A stretch of DNA of 5,525 nt from positions 1-5,525 of the forward strand of contig JACONB010000231.1 in NCBI GenBank assembly GCA_014323965.1, given 5' to 3'. Positions 1 to 5,525 of the stretch are shown here, piece after piece. Below the pieces are notes generated by a model. The model was not told where the DNA came from, did not search any database, and saw only the letters and a program-made list of their open reading frames with translations. Both the position numbers and the translations under genes were made by a program. Each line of letters starts with the position of its first letter. Positions within the stretch are counted from its first letter, which is position 1. This DNA comes from Prochloron sp. SP5CPC1. GTDB taxonomy: Bacteria > Cyanobacteriota > Cyanobacteriia > Cyanobacteriales > Prochloraceae.

Positions 1-8
1 ATAGAGAC

Positions 9-598
9 TCAAAATCGACGATAGATTACGAATTCAGGATTGCCATTACCCATTTCGTCAGCGAAGTTACGAAAGAATTCAAGCTTAGGCGTACCTTCAG
101 TACCTATTTGGGCTTGAGCAATCACATCATCGAACTGTCAAAAAATGCGAATTGCTCTATATCAGCTTGATCGCCCAGATACTGGAATAGAGGGTGATTT
201 CCAGCTGGATGTTTAGCACAATAGGAGTCCACCCAAGTCATGAACTCTTCAGGTTTTTGGGGCGCATTCTGAGCCTCTTCCAATACATTAGCGCTTTCAT
301 GCTCTATACAGTATTTACTCAAAGCGGTTTGAATTCTGTATAGTTGATAGGATTGTTCTGCCAAAAGAGATTTATCTGCTCTGAACCGAAGTGAGAGCAA
401 TTCCCACAGAATCGAGTGGACATGTTGCTCCGCTTCCCTGTCACTGCCAGAATATGCTCTCTCTACTAAGTTCATTGCATAAGAGTAAGCTCTATCCGCT
501 AAATCTGGAGAGGAATCCAGTGCCAAAGCGATGTCATCCGGTCTCTCGGATAGATGTTTGGTGAGCAGAATTATGTCTTCTTCTGAATTTAGCTTCAT
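9..598 (-). pseudogene. Iron-containing redox enzyme family protein (heme-oxygenase-like fold), frameshifted
   Basis: The first frame runs from ATG at 598 to TGA at 122 (158 codons). Its C-terminal part carries family-like segments: PEEFMTWVDSYCAKHP, then HPLFQYLGDQA and EQFAFF. The frame breaks near 131-140. In the shifted frame the coding sense continues from 131 to a TGA at 9-11 (40 codons) as FDDVIAQAQIGTEG, then KLEFFRNFADEMGNGNPE, then YRRF. The DEMGNG block is typical of heme-oxygenase-like diiron or iron redox enzymes. Family members normally have about eight more residues, including a conserved acidic residue, between EQFAFF and FDDV, and a His-Thr shortly after DEMGNG. Both seem missing, so metal ligands are probably lost. 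I infer a deletion of 3n+1 bases near 135. Substrate is unknown; relatives oxidise small amines, fatty acids or peptide-derived substrates. The family call comes from remembered motif patterns, not a search. The N-terminal 80 residues are helical and less diagnostic. Confidence 0.62.
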
Positions 599-599
599 G

Positions 600-746
600 T
601 TTCTTCCTTTGTTGGACTTGAGTTGCTGATTCCTGATTGGGCTGCTTTACCCACATTCCGGCATCCATGTGGTCAGATAAGGAGTCCGCTTTTCCCTAGC
701 GGGTGGGACTTGAGACATGGTCTGGAACCCACATACTAAATTTAGT
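600..746 (-). other. Hairpin-rich intergenic segment, possible transposon-end remnant
   Basis: Three clear inverted repeats occur within about 100 bases: CCACAT/ATGTGG at 651-656 and 667-672 (10-base loop), CCGCT/AGCGG at 686-690 and 698-702 (7-base loop), and the perfect 12-bp palindrome ACTAAATTTAGT at 735-746. Read on the minus strand, the segment resembles the structured 3' ends of IS200/IS605-type tnpB elements, where the guide RNA overlaps the gene's tail, and one frame ends in SPTKEET before a stop at about 597. That resemblance is an impression. No transposase body is present, and it could equally be an ordinary leader of the redox-enzyme gene. Confidence 0.28.
603..610 (-). promoter_or_regulatory. 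Shine-Dalgarno-like site before the redox-enzyme pseudogene
   Basis: On the minus strand AAAGGAAG lies four bases before the ATG at 598. It supports that ATG as the original start and suggests the 5' end of this gene is intact. Confidence 0.5.
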
Positions 747-940
747 TATCAAGGTACAGTATCTACTTTGTAGCAGGTCATCTGGTTTTCAGTGCCGTTA
801 AGCCTTGTTTTGTACTTATCCATTATAAAGAGGTTTTGGGTAAAATATCAAGTATACACAAAAATTTTTTTTAAGTGCTGCATTGTAATGATGGTGGTTT
901 GCTTAAACATACCTGTGATAATGGTTTTGCTGCGAATATA

Positions 941-969
941 CCTCTGTGCCCTCTGCGCCTCTGTGGTTA
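941..969 (+). repeat. CCTCTGTGC-type short interspersed cyanobacterial repeat
   Basis: Three near-copies of a 8-9 base unit follow one another: CCTCTGTGC (941-949), CCTCTGCG (950-957) and CCTCTGTGG (958-966), then TTAAATAAAAAAA up to the purL start. I know this motif as a very frequent intergenic repeat in filamentous cyanobacteria, often ending in GTGGTTAA a few bases before a start codon. It sits about 14 bases before the ATG at 980. The rest of 747-940 is AT-rich with no gene that I can support. Confidence 0.6.
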
Positions 970-979
970 AATAAAAAAA

Positions 980-2243
980 ATGAACCCTATCTCACCTATG
1001 GCCACCCCCTTTACACTAGCAGAAATTGCATCAATTGGTCTCACAGAAGAAGAATACGCAGAAATTTGCCGCCGATTCCGTCGCCACCCCAACATTGAAG
1101 CATGTCTACTGGCTTTTCAAACTGGTGCAGTAGTAGCAGCACAGGATATGGGAGCAGCAGGCATTACCTGTTCCACTGCGGAAATGGCGGCTAAAGGGGG
1201 TTTAGGTATTGAACTGGATTTAGATAAAGTGCCAGTGCGGGAAACGGGCATGGTTCCTTACGAATACCTGCTCTCAGAATCTCAAGAACGGATGCTTTTT
1301 GTAGCCCAAAAAGGTCGCGAGCAAGAATTAATTGATATTTTCCACCGCTGGCAACTTCATGCTGTGGTGGCTGGGACAGTGATTGCTGAACCCATCGTGC
1401 GCATTAAGAGCCAAGGTAAGGTAGCCGCAGAAGTCCCCGCTGCTGCTTTGGCAGATAATACCCCCATTTACGAAAGAAAAGTCTTGACAGAACCGCCAGA
1501 GTATGCTAAGAGGGCTTGGGAATGGACAGCCAATTCCTTACCCGCCCCTACAGATTGGAATGACATCCTTTTTCAACTACTAGCAACCCCAACCATCGCC
1601 TCGAAACGTTGGGTATATCGCCAGTACGACCATCAGGTACAAAATAATACAGTAGTACTACCAGGTGATGGGGATGCAGCAGTAATTCGAGTCAAGGGAT
1701 ATCGGGGTGTAGCCGCCACCACCGACTGCAATAGTCGCTATGTCTATCTGGATCCCTATGAAGGAGCCATGAGCGCCGTGGCTGAAGCAGCCAGGAATTT
1801 AAGCTGTGTGGGAGCAGAACCCCTGGCAGTCACCGATAACCTCAATTTCGGCAGTCCGGAAAATCCGGTGGGCTACTGGCAACTAGCCTTTGCATGTCGT
1901 GGTATTGCCCAAGCTTGCCGGGAACTGGAAACTCCCGTCACCGGAGGAAACGTCTCTCTCTATAATGAAACTGTAGACTCTACTGGGTTACCTAAATCAA
2001 TCTATCCTATTGCTTTTTGGCGAAGCTGCTAGTAGAATCTTGGTGTCTGTCAAGTCTTCACTAGAGGAAACTTGGGAAAATTATTTAAGAGAAAATTTGG
2101 GGCAGCATTGGCAAAAGCTGGGTTTTGTTACCAATAAAGGTGAGAATATGCGTATTTTAATTGAGAGTGTAGCTGTTATTGATGTGAAGATGTGGGAAAT
2201 GAGCGATCGCTGGGGTAGGGCAATTGAAGAATTAATGTCTTGA
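980..2243 (+). pseudogene. purL: purL remnant (phosphoribosylformylglycinamidine synthase II) with two internal deletions
   Basis: Intact PurL converts FGAR, glutamine and ATP to FGAM in purine synthesis. The 350-codon frame 980-2032 begins with a normal cyanobacterial N-terminus (residues 1-38, ending FRRHPN), then jumps at about 1093/1094 to IEACLLAFQTGAVVAAQDMG, a segment normally near residue 265. The missing part, about 225 residues, includes the SEHC, HNHP and glycine-rich ATP/FGAR-binding motifs. The remainder is well conserved: GAAGITCSTAEMAAKG, VPYEYLLSESQERM, TDCNSRYVYLDPYEGA, TDNLNFGSPENP and GGNVSLYNET. At about 2008 a second gap of roughly 120-135 residues shifts the frame. The true C-terminus follows in the +1 frame from 2010 to the stop at 2241-2243, starting LLFGEAASRILVSV and containing LGQHWQKLG. 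About 418 of some 775 residues remain. The product cannot be active, so a complete purL must exist elsewhere if the cell makes purines. The start could also be ATG at 998. Deletion sizes are from memory of full-length homologues. Confidence 0.9.
2203..2210 (+). repeat. HIP1 octamer GCGATCGC
   Basis: One exact copy of the highly iterated palindrome of cyanobacteria lies inside the 3' part of the purL remnant. It supports a cyanobacterial origin. Confidence 0.75.
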
Positions 2244-2294
2244 TAAGTAACGGATTCTCTCACAAGGACAGGTTCCTGGTATCTCAAGTCGGTA

Positions 2295-2356
2295 GTGATG
2301 CACAGTAAGGGTATATTCCCAGTCAAACCCTCATCACAGGTCGGTTTCAGCCGGCC
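2295..2356. other. Nested hairpin region downstream of purL
   Basis: GTGATG (2295-2300) pairs with CATCAC (2332-2337). Inside it AGGGT (2308-2312) pairs with ACCCT (2327-2331), giving an 11-bp two-part stem with a 7-base bulge and a 14-base loop. A second hairpin, GGTCGG/CCGGCC with a six-base loop and one wobble pair, follows at 2339-2356. A 98-codon minus-strand frame (2377-2081) overlaps it but runs back through purL and looks accidental in its second half. The compact folding suggests a structured RNA or a mobile-element end, for example a TnpB guide-RNA region read on the minus strand. No family can be named from sequence alone. Confidence 0.35.
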
Positions 2357-2396
2357 ACCGTCATGGCAATGCAGCACAAGGGGTGTGGGGAAGAAG

Positions 2397-2420
2397 AAAG
2401 CATTGTTACATAATGCTTTT
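2397..2420 (+). terminator. Possible intrinsic terminator
   Basis: AAAGCATT (2397-2404) and AATGCTTT (2412-2419) form a perfect 8-bp stem with a 7-base loop. A short T run and TTTAGTATTTAT follow. The stem is AT-rich and the U-tract weak, so termination efficiency is doubtful. It would end transcripts coming from the purL side. Confidence 0.35.
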
Positions 2421-2470
2421 AGTATTTATAGGTTCTTTTAACTTATCATAACTTTGTGTAAGTACTAGAT

Positions 2471-2497
2471 TTTACAAAACTATTATTTAGTTATAAT
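2471..2497 (+). promoter_or_regulatory. Possible sigma-70-type promoter upstream of the oxidase gene
   Basis: TTTACA (2471-2476) and TATAAT (2492-2497) are spaced by 15 bases in a very AT-rich stretch about 150 bases before the ATG at 2646. The -10 is consensus but the spacing is short, and AT-rich sequence produces such matches by chance. Confidence 0.3.
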
Positions 2498-2539
2498 ATA
2501 CTTATACAACATATTTAAGCAAGTTATTTGAAGCATAAC

Positions 2540-2562
2540 ATTTGGCTATGGTATAGCCAAAT
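2540..2562. repeat. Perfect 10-bp inverted repeat with 3-base loop
   Basis: ATTTGGCTAT and ATAGCCAAAT are separated by GGT. No T-tract follows, so it is not an intrinsic terminator. Its size fits an operator or a subterminal hairpin of an IS200/IS605-type element left end. It sits 84 bases before the start of the oxidase-HNH reading frame, inside its presumed 5' leader. Confidence 0.6.
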
Positions 2563-2633
2563 ACCTTTATATAAATATTTGATAAAGTTGGAGAAAATTG
2601 GCGTAATTGGGGTTTAATTTGGTGAAATAAGTC

Positions 2634-2641
2634 AAGGAAGG
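2634..2641 (+). promoter_or_regulatory. Ribosome binding site deciding the 2646 start
   Basis: AAGGAAGG lies four bases before ATG 2646, a good Shine-Dalgarno match. The alternative in-frame ATGs at 2727 and 2793 lack one of similar quality, although 2793 gives a more family-like N-terminus. Confidence 0.5.
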
Positions 2642-2645
2642 CGAA

Positions 2646-4025
2646 ATGGTAGCAACGACTGCACGCACTTTCAAGACTTTCCCTGACCCAATTAAGGATA
2701 GTGAAAAAAGACACAGCCGATTTGTGATGCTCATTATACTTAAAATTAAATCCTCAGTTTATACTAGATATCATCACTTAAGAATAAAATCAATGATTAA
2801 TTTCACTAGACCCACAGCCAATTCACAACAATATCAGTCATTGAATGTAATCACAGAATTAGAAGAGTGTAGACGGGCTAATCACCAACGGGGCAAACGT
2901 ATAACTATTCTAGGGGCTGGTATTGCCGGTCTAGTGGCAGCATATGAGCTGGAACGCCTAGGTCACCAAGTGGATATCATGGAAGGTAGCCCACGCATCG
3001 GCGGTCGGATCTGGACTCACCGCTTCGGCGATGGTCCCGGGGCTCCCTATGGAGAACTGGGGGCGATGCGCATCCCCCGGGACCATGACTATGTCCTCCA
3101 TTACGTACATGCTATGGGACTAGGAGACAAGTTGTGTAAGTTTGTCACCATGTTTGAAGAAGCAAATGCTCTGTTTCATTACCAAGGGAGTGTTTTCCCC
3201 ATTCAGGATGGGGTGGAAGGGATACTCCACCAGACCACCTATCCCAGGCGCTATAGCAAGAATACCCGACTATTTGCAGCGTGGCTCCAGCTCATCGTGA
3301 ACGCCATCGCCTCCGAGGAACTCCGGCAATGTCTAACTCAAGACCTGAACTCTCACTTGATGGATGAACTGGAGATGCTCGATTTGGAGCCGTTCATTAT
3401 GGCTGGGGGCAAGGGCATTGACCTCGATGGATTCATCAAAGAGCACCCAGACTTCCGGAAGCAGTGCAGCAAGGCACTGGATTTGTTCCTCGGGGATATC
3501 CTCATGGAGACCAGTCATGATTTATTGCAGCTGGAAGGGGGCATGGATCAACTTACCAACCGCCTAGCCACAGCAGTGAAGGGACCAATAAAATGCAACC
3601 AGGAGGTAGTGGCCATCAGAGTGCTTGAAAATGGCATTGAGGTTTCTTGGTTGGAGAAAGGGCGGCTCCGTAAACGCTACTGCGACTATGTGTTGTGCAC
3701 CATCAGACATATCAAGGTAACGGGGACCAACTCCCCATGTGACCTGGAATTAGAGGAATATTGGCAAAAGCGGCAAACAAAGGCTGGTAAAGAGCATTGG
3801 GCGAAAGGCTCTAAGTATGAGTCGGTAGCCATTGCTCAGAACTGGAGATGCCAGATATGCCATGAACACTTGTTCAATGGAGAGGAAATCGAAACCCATC
3901 ACATAGCTCAGGGAGGCTCTAACGACCAGGGTAACCTGATGCATCTGCACAAACCGTGTCACAGACAAGTACATTCCAAGAAGAAAACCAAGCGAGTAGG
4001 ACTTGAACGTACGCAGAGCGGATGA
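2646..4025 (+). pseudogene. Truncated L-amino-acid-oxidase-like flavin amine oxidase fused in frame to a group II intron HNH domain
   Basis: Codons 1-353 are the front half of a flavin amine oxidase of the L-amino-acid oxidase type. The FAD dinucleotide fold is ILGAGIAGLVAAYELERLGH (GxGxxG at G90, G92, G95), with ribose-binding E113, the GGR signature at 119-121, and GELGAMRIP at 136-144, a block typical of L-amino-acid oxidases. Such enzymes deaminate amino acids to 2-oxo acids with H2O2 release. After DYVLCTI (353), where relatives continue with a Pro-Phe segment, the frame enters the tail of a group II intron-encoded protein: RHIKV, SPCDLELEEYWQKRQTK and an HNH nuclease domain with C402/C405, H418-H419, N430 and C438-H439. 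The oxidase C-terminal substrate and FAD-binding half is absent from the window, so oxidase activity is not expected. The first 49 residues look unlike the family and are AT-rich; ATG 2793 (M50) may be the ancestral start, although 2646 has the better ribosome site. Stop at 4023-4025 lies inside intron domain V. Confidence 0.8.
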
Positions 4026-4089
4026 TAGGAAACTGTCACGTCCGGTTCTTAGGGGAGGGGAAAGAGGCGACTCTTGAACCTTACCCGAC
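3705..4089 (+). mobile_element. 3' fragment of a group II intron (HNH part of intron-encoded protein plus domains V and VI)
   Basis: About 385 bases remain of an element normally 2-3 kb long. No reverse transcriptase or maturase motifs and no 5' GTGYG end are present; the left boundary at about 3705 is inferred from the end of oxidase similarity. The protein part (to 4025) is the HNH endonuclease tail seen in many cyanobacterial intron proteins: zinc-type Cys pair at WRCQIC, catalytic block ETHHI, then GNLMHLHKPCH. It is followed by domain V (4016-4048) and domain VI (4051-4089). The 3' end at 4089 (ending AC) is set by the bulged branch-point A. The fragment cannot splice or move by itself. 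Its 3' flank runs within seven bases into the tnpB stop codon on the other strand. Confidence 0.85.
4016..4089 (+). ncRNA. Group II intron domains V and VI
   Basis: Domain V: the 5' strand GAGCGGATGATAG and 3' strand CTGTCACGTCCGGTTC close on a GAAA tetraloop (4029-4032) with the usual two-base CG bulge at 4039-4040. The domain has 33 bases instead of 34: one C after the catalytic AGC triad (after 4019) is missing, leaving G4044 or its neighbour unpaired. Domain VI: AAGAG (4062-4066) pairs with CTCTT (4071-4075) around a GCGA loop; a lower stem pairs 4052-4058 with 4079-4086 and leaves A4083 bulged, seven bases from the 3' end, as expected for the branch point. Confidence 0.85.
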
Positions 4090-4095
4090 AGTGTC

Positions 4096-5525
4096 TCAAA
4101 TTGCTGGTCTGCAAACGTTTCTGGTTACCGCTGTGAGCATTGACGTTCCCTGGCTGGAACTCCCAGATACCGTTTCTTTGACCGTTCCCTCCACCCCTAC
4201 GGGAGCTAACCGAACCTCAATTCGGATAGCAAATGCCTTGAACTTAGGAAGTAACCATCCCTTGTTCAAAGCATCAGCCACCGAACTACCAATAGAGGCT
4301 AAGTAGCGCACTGTCCGTTCCAGTAGGACGGATTCAGCATCGCGATATTTCATGTACCGATGAATGCTGTTGTCATTAGTGCCGACCTTGCGGATGTTTA
4401 TGGCCGCGTTGAGGTCGGCTTGTACTACGTCCCCCGTATAGCGAGTAAAGCAATCACCGCACCTAGAACCAAGCAGCGTCCCGGGACGCTTACGCGGTCA
4501 GCGAAGCAATTGGCAATCCACTTGCGACGTATAAGCGGGATTTACCACCGACAAAGTAGACCCCGTCTCCCTCGAAATTGCTTCCAAGGAATCTTGAGCT
4601 GCTCCCTTCATCCAATTATTGAGCCTATTATTGAGGCGTTTAAACTCAGTTTTGGACTTGATAGGGTAGCTCAAATCTTCACAGTAGACTTGCGTACCTG
4701 GCTGTATAGAACGACGCCAATCCCTGCGTATTAAATTCTTGATTGTAGCTTGGGCAGCTGATCTGCGTTTAGCTTTGGTTTTGTACCCTAGATTGTTCTT
4801 GAGAATATTAGCAGCTTTCTGGGGGTTGTTTTTTGCGTAGCATCCGACCCTGTATCGGTTGCGGTTTTGGGCGCGCTGACGATTACTTTTCAGGGTCAGC
4901 AGCTCTCCCAATCTCTTCCCGAAGCTTTCTCCCTCAGAAGTGTAGAAAGCTTCGGTATAACCCTTGTCTACGCCGATTACCTTGGTAGGCTTCTTTATTT
5001 TTTTGGGAATGGATTTCTTGCGGACACAATGAACTTCAAACTTACCAGATTCGTTGAGTATTACCCTGATTTGACCAGAGATAACGTGACGGCAACGAAC
5101 CTTTAAAGTGATGCGTTTACCTTTCTGTAATCCTTGTATTTCCAGCTTTAAGGTGTTTCGGGTTAGTCTCTTAGCTTTATAGCCACCACCCTGGTAAACC
5201 ACCTGATTCTTAATATAGGTACGACCCTTGATATATTGCTTCCTAAACTGACGATGCAGCCAATTATGTCCGGGGGAATTATCTTTGAGGAATTTCATTA
5301 ATTCAAAACGTTCCTCTTTGTCATCCGTGCGCTGGTAAATCTTACGAATGAGAAAGGTTTTGACAGCCTCCTGTTGTGCCCTAATTGCTTTCATAGTGTC
5401 GTTGACGGACCATTCCCAAAGCTTAGATGGCAACCCAATATCCGCTGGCTGCATCATAGTGCGAACGATTTTGTCAGCTTTTTTCCAATCTAAACCCCAG
5501 CCATTGAGTCCTCCTAGTTTGCTGT
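4096..5525 (-). pseudogene. tnpB: tnpB-type RNA-guided nuclease gene of an IS200/IS605-like element, stop-interrupted, 5' end outside window
   Basis: The frame is open to the right edge: 22 codons before the ATG at 5457 (including GGLNGWGLDWKKADKIV) belong to the protein, so 5457 is not the true start. TnpB is an RuvC-like nuclease guided by an RNA overlapping the 3' end of its gene. RuvC Asp is in VIGVDKG (codon 4966-4968) and RuvC Glu in VYCEDLSYP (4678-4680). The VNPAYTSQVDC segment leads into the zinc ribbon. There the frame reads LLR and TGA (4498-4500), then continues in the same frame as GTLLGSRCGDC, DVVQADLNAAINI (third RuvC Asp, 4414-4416) and MKYRDAESVLLERTVRYLAS, ending at TGA 4096-4098. 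The stop separates two catalytic residues from the third, so the nuclease should be inactive unless the codon is read through. No tnpA is visible. The 3' tail (4096-4240) has small hairpins such as CCGAA/TTCGG at 4210-4225, fitting a guide-RNA overlap. Unlike the oxidase and intron fragment it is on the minus strand, converging on them. Confidence 0.88.
4483..4509 (-). repeat. Short repeat-like insertion carrying a TGA in tnpB
   Basis: Relatives of this TnpB read VDCQ-TGTLLGS or VDCR-TGTLLGS. Here about eight extra codons (LLR, stop, PRKR; 4486-4509) lie between Q and PGTLLGS, a net gain of 24 bases that keeps the frame. The inserted DNA is a small hairpin: GCTTCGC and GCG(T)AAGC around TGACC. 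It resembles short palindromic repeats dispersed in filamentous cyanobacteria. Exact borders cannot be set without an uninterrupted copy. Confidence 0.6.

Noticed and set aside
792..974. 60-codon plus-strand frame before purL
   Set aside because: Its C-terminus (LCALCASVVK) is just the translated CCTCTGTGC repeat, and it has no ribosome site or recognisable similarity.
747..979. A purine riboswitch or other named riboswitch in front of purL
   Set aside because: No conserved riboswitch core or three-way junction is visible; only scattered AT-rich sequence and the short repeat are present.
2081..2377. 98-codon minus-strand frame
   Set aside because: Its second half is antisense to the conserved purL C-terminus. 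The first half might be a transposase-tail remnant but cannot be supported as a gene.
2502..2714. 70-codon minus-strand frame in the AT-rich region
   Set aside because: It overlaps the oxidase start and the inverted repeat and shows no known motif.
3333..3974. Short frames on both strands inside the oxidase-HNH region
   Set aside because: They are out-of-frame shadows of the conserved oxidase and HNH coding sequence.
4022..4306. 94-codon plus-strand frame
   Set aside because: Its start is the translated intron domain V/VI (VRFLGEG) and the rest is antisense to the tnpB 3' end. It is a by-product of intron RNA sequence.
4360..5106. Plus-strand frames of 124 and 79 codons opposite tnpB
   Set aside because: They are antisense to the conserved RuvC and zinc-ribbon coding sequence, without ribosome sites or motifs.
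4498..5457. Taking 5457 as the tnpB start and 4498 as its natural end
   Set aside because: Family-like sequence continues in the same frame both upstream to the window edge and downstream of the TGA to 4096.
1..5525. CRISPR array, tRNA or rRNA genes
   Set aside because: There are no regularly spaced direct repeats, and I saw no tRNA cloverleaf or rRNA motif on either strand.

Overview
The window looks like a decaying accessory or intergenic-rich stretch of a cyanobacterial chromosome, probably from a filamentous, repeat- and transposon-rich lineage. The evidence is a cyanobacterial-type PurL sequence, one HIP1 octamer (GCGATCGC, 2203-2210), a CCTCTGTGC-type short repeat of the kind common in Nostocales-like genomes, a cyanobacterial HNH-type group II intron remnant and a cyanobacterial-type TnpB. 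No species is claimed.

Layout. (a) 9-598, minus strand: a frameshifted gene for an iron-containing redox enzyme (heme-oxygenase-like fold). (b) 599-979: no gene, but several small inverted repeats and the CCTCTGTGC repeat directly before purL. (c) 980-2243, plus strand: a purL (FGAM synthase) remnant with both gene ends but two large internal deletions, the first in frame and the second frameshifting. (d) 2244-2645: about 400 bases without a convincing gene, holding a nested hairpin region, a terminator-like hairpin, a possible promoter and a perfect 10-bp inverted repeat. (e) 2646-4025, plus strand: the FAD-binding half of an L-amino-acid-oxidase-like enzyme fused in frame to the C-terminal HNH domain of a group II intron protein; the intron remnant continues through domains V and VI to its 3' end at 4089. 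(f) 4096 to beyond 5525, minus strand: a tnpB whose frame is open to the right edge of the window and is broken by an in-frame TGA carried by a short repeat-like insertion.

The genes do not form a working operon or pathway. Every recognisable protein gene is damaged, each in a different way: small deletion with frameshift, twin large internal deletions, truncation by a retroelement fragment, short-repeat insertion. I found no intact novel system. The items most worth checking are the oxidase-HNH chimeric reading frame, the one-base loss in intron domain V that also sets the end of that frame, the stop-carrying insertion in tnpB, and two compact hairpin-rich intergenic segments that could be leftovers of TnpB guide-RNA regions.
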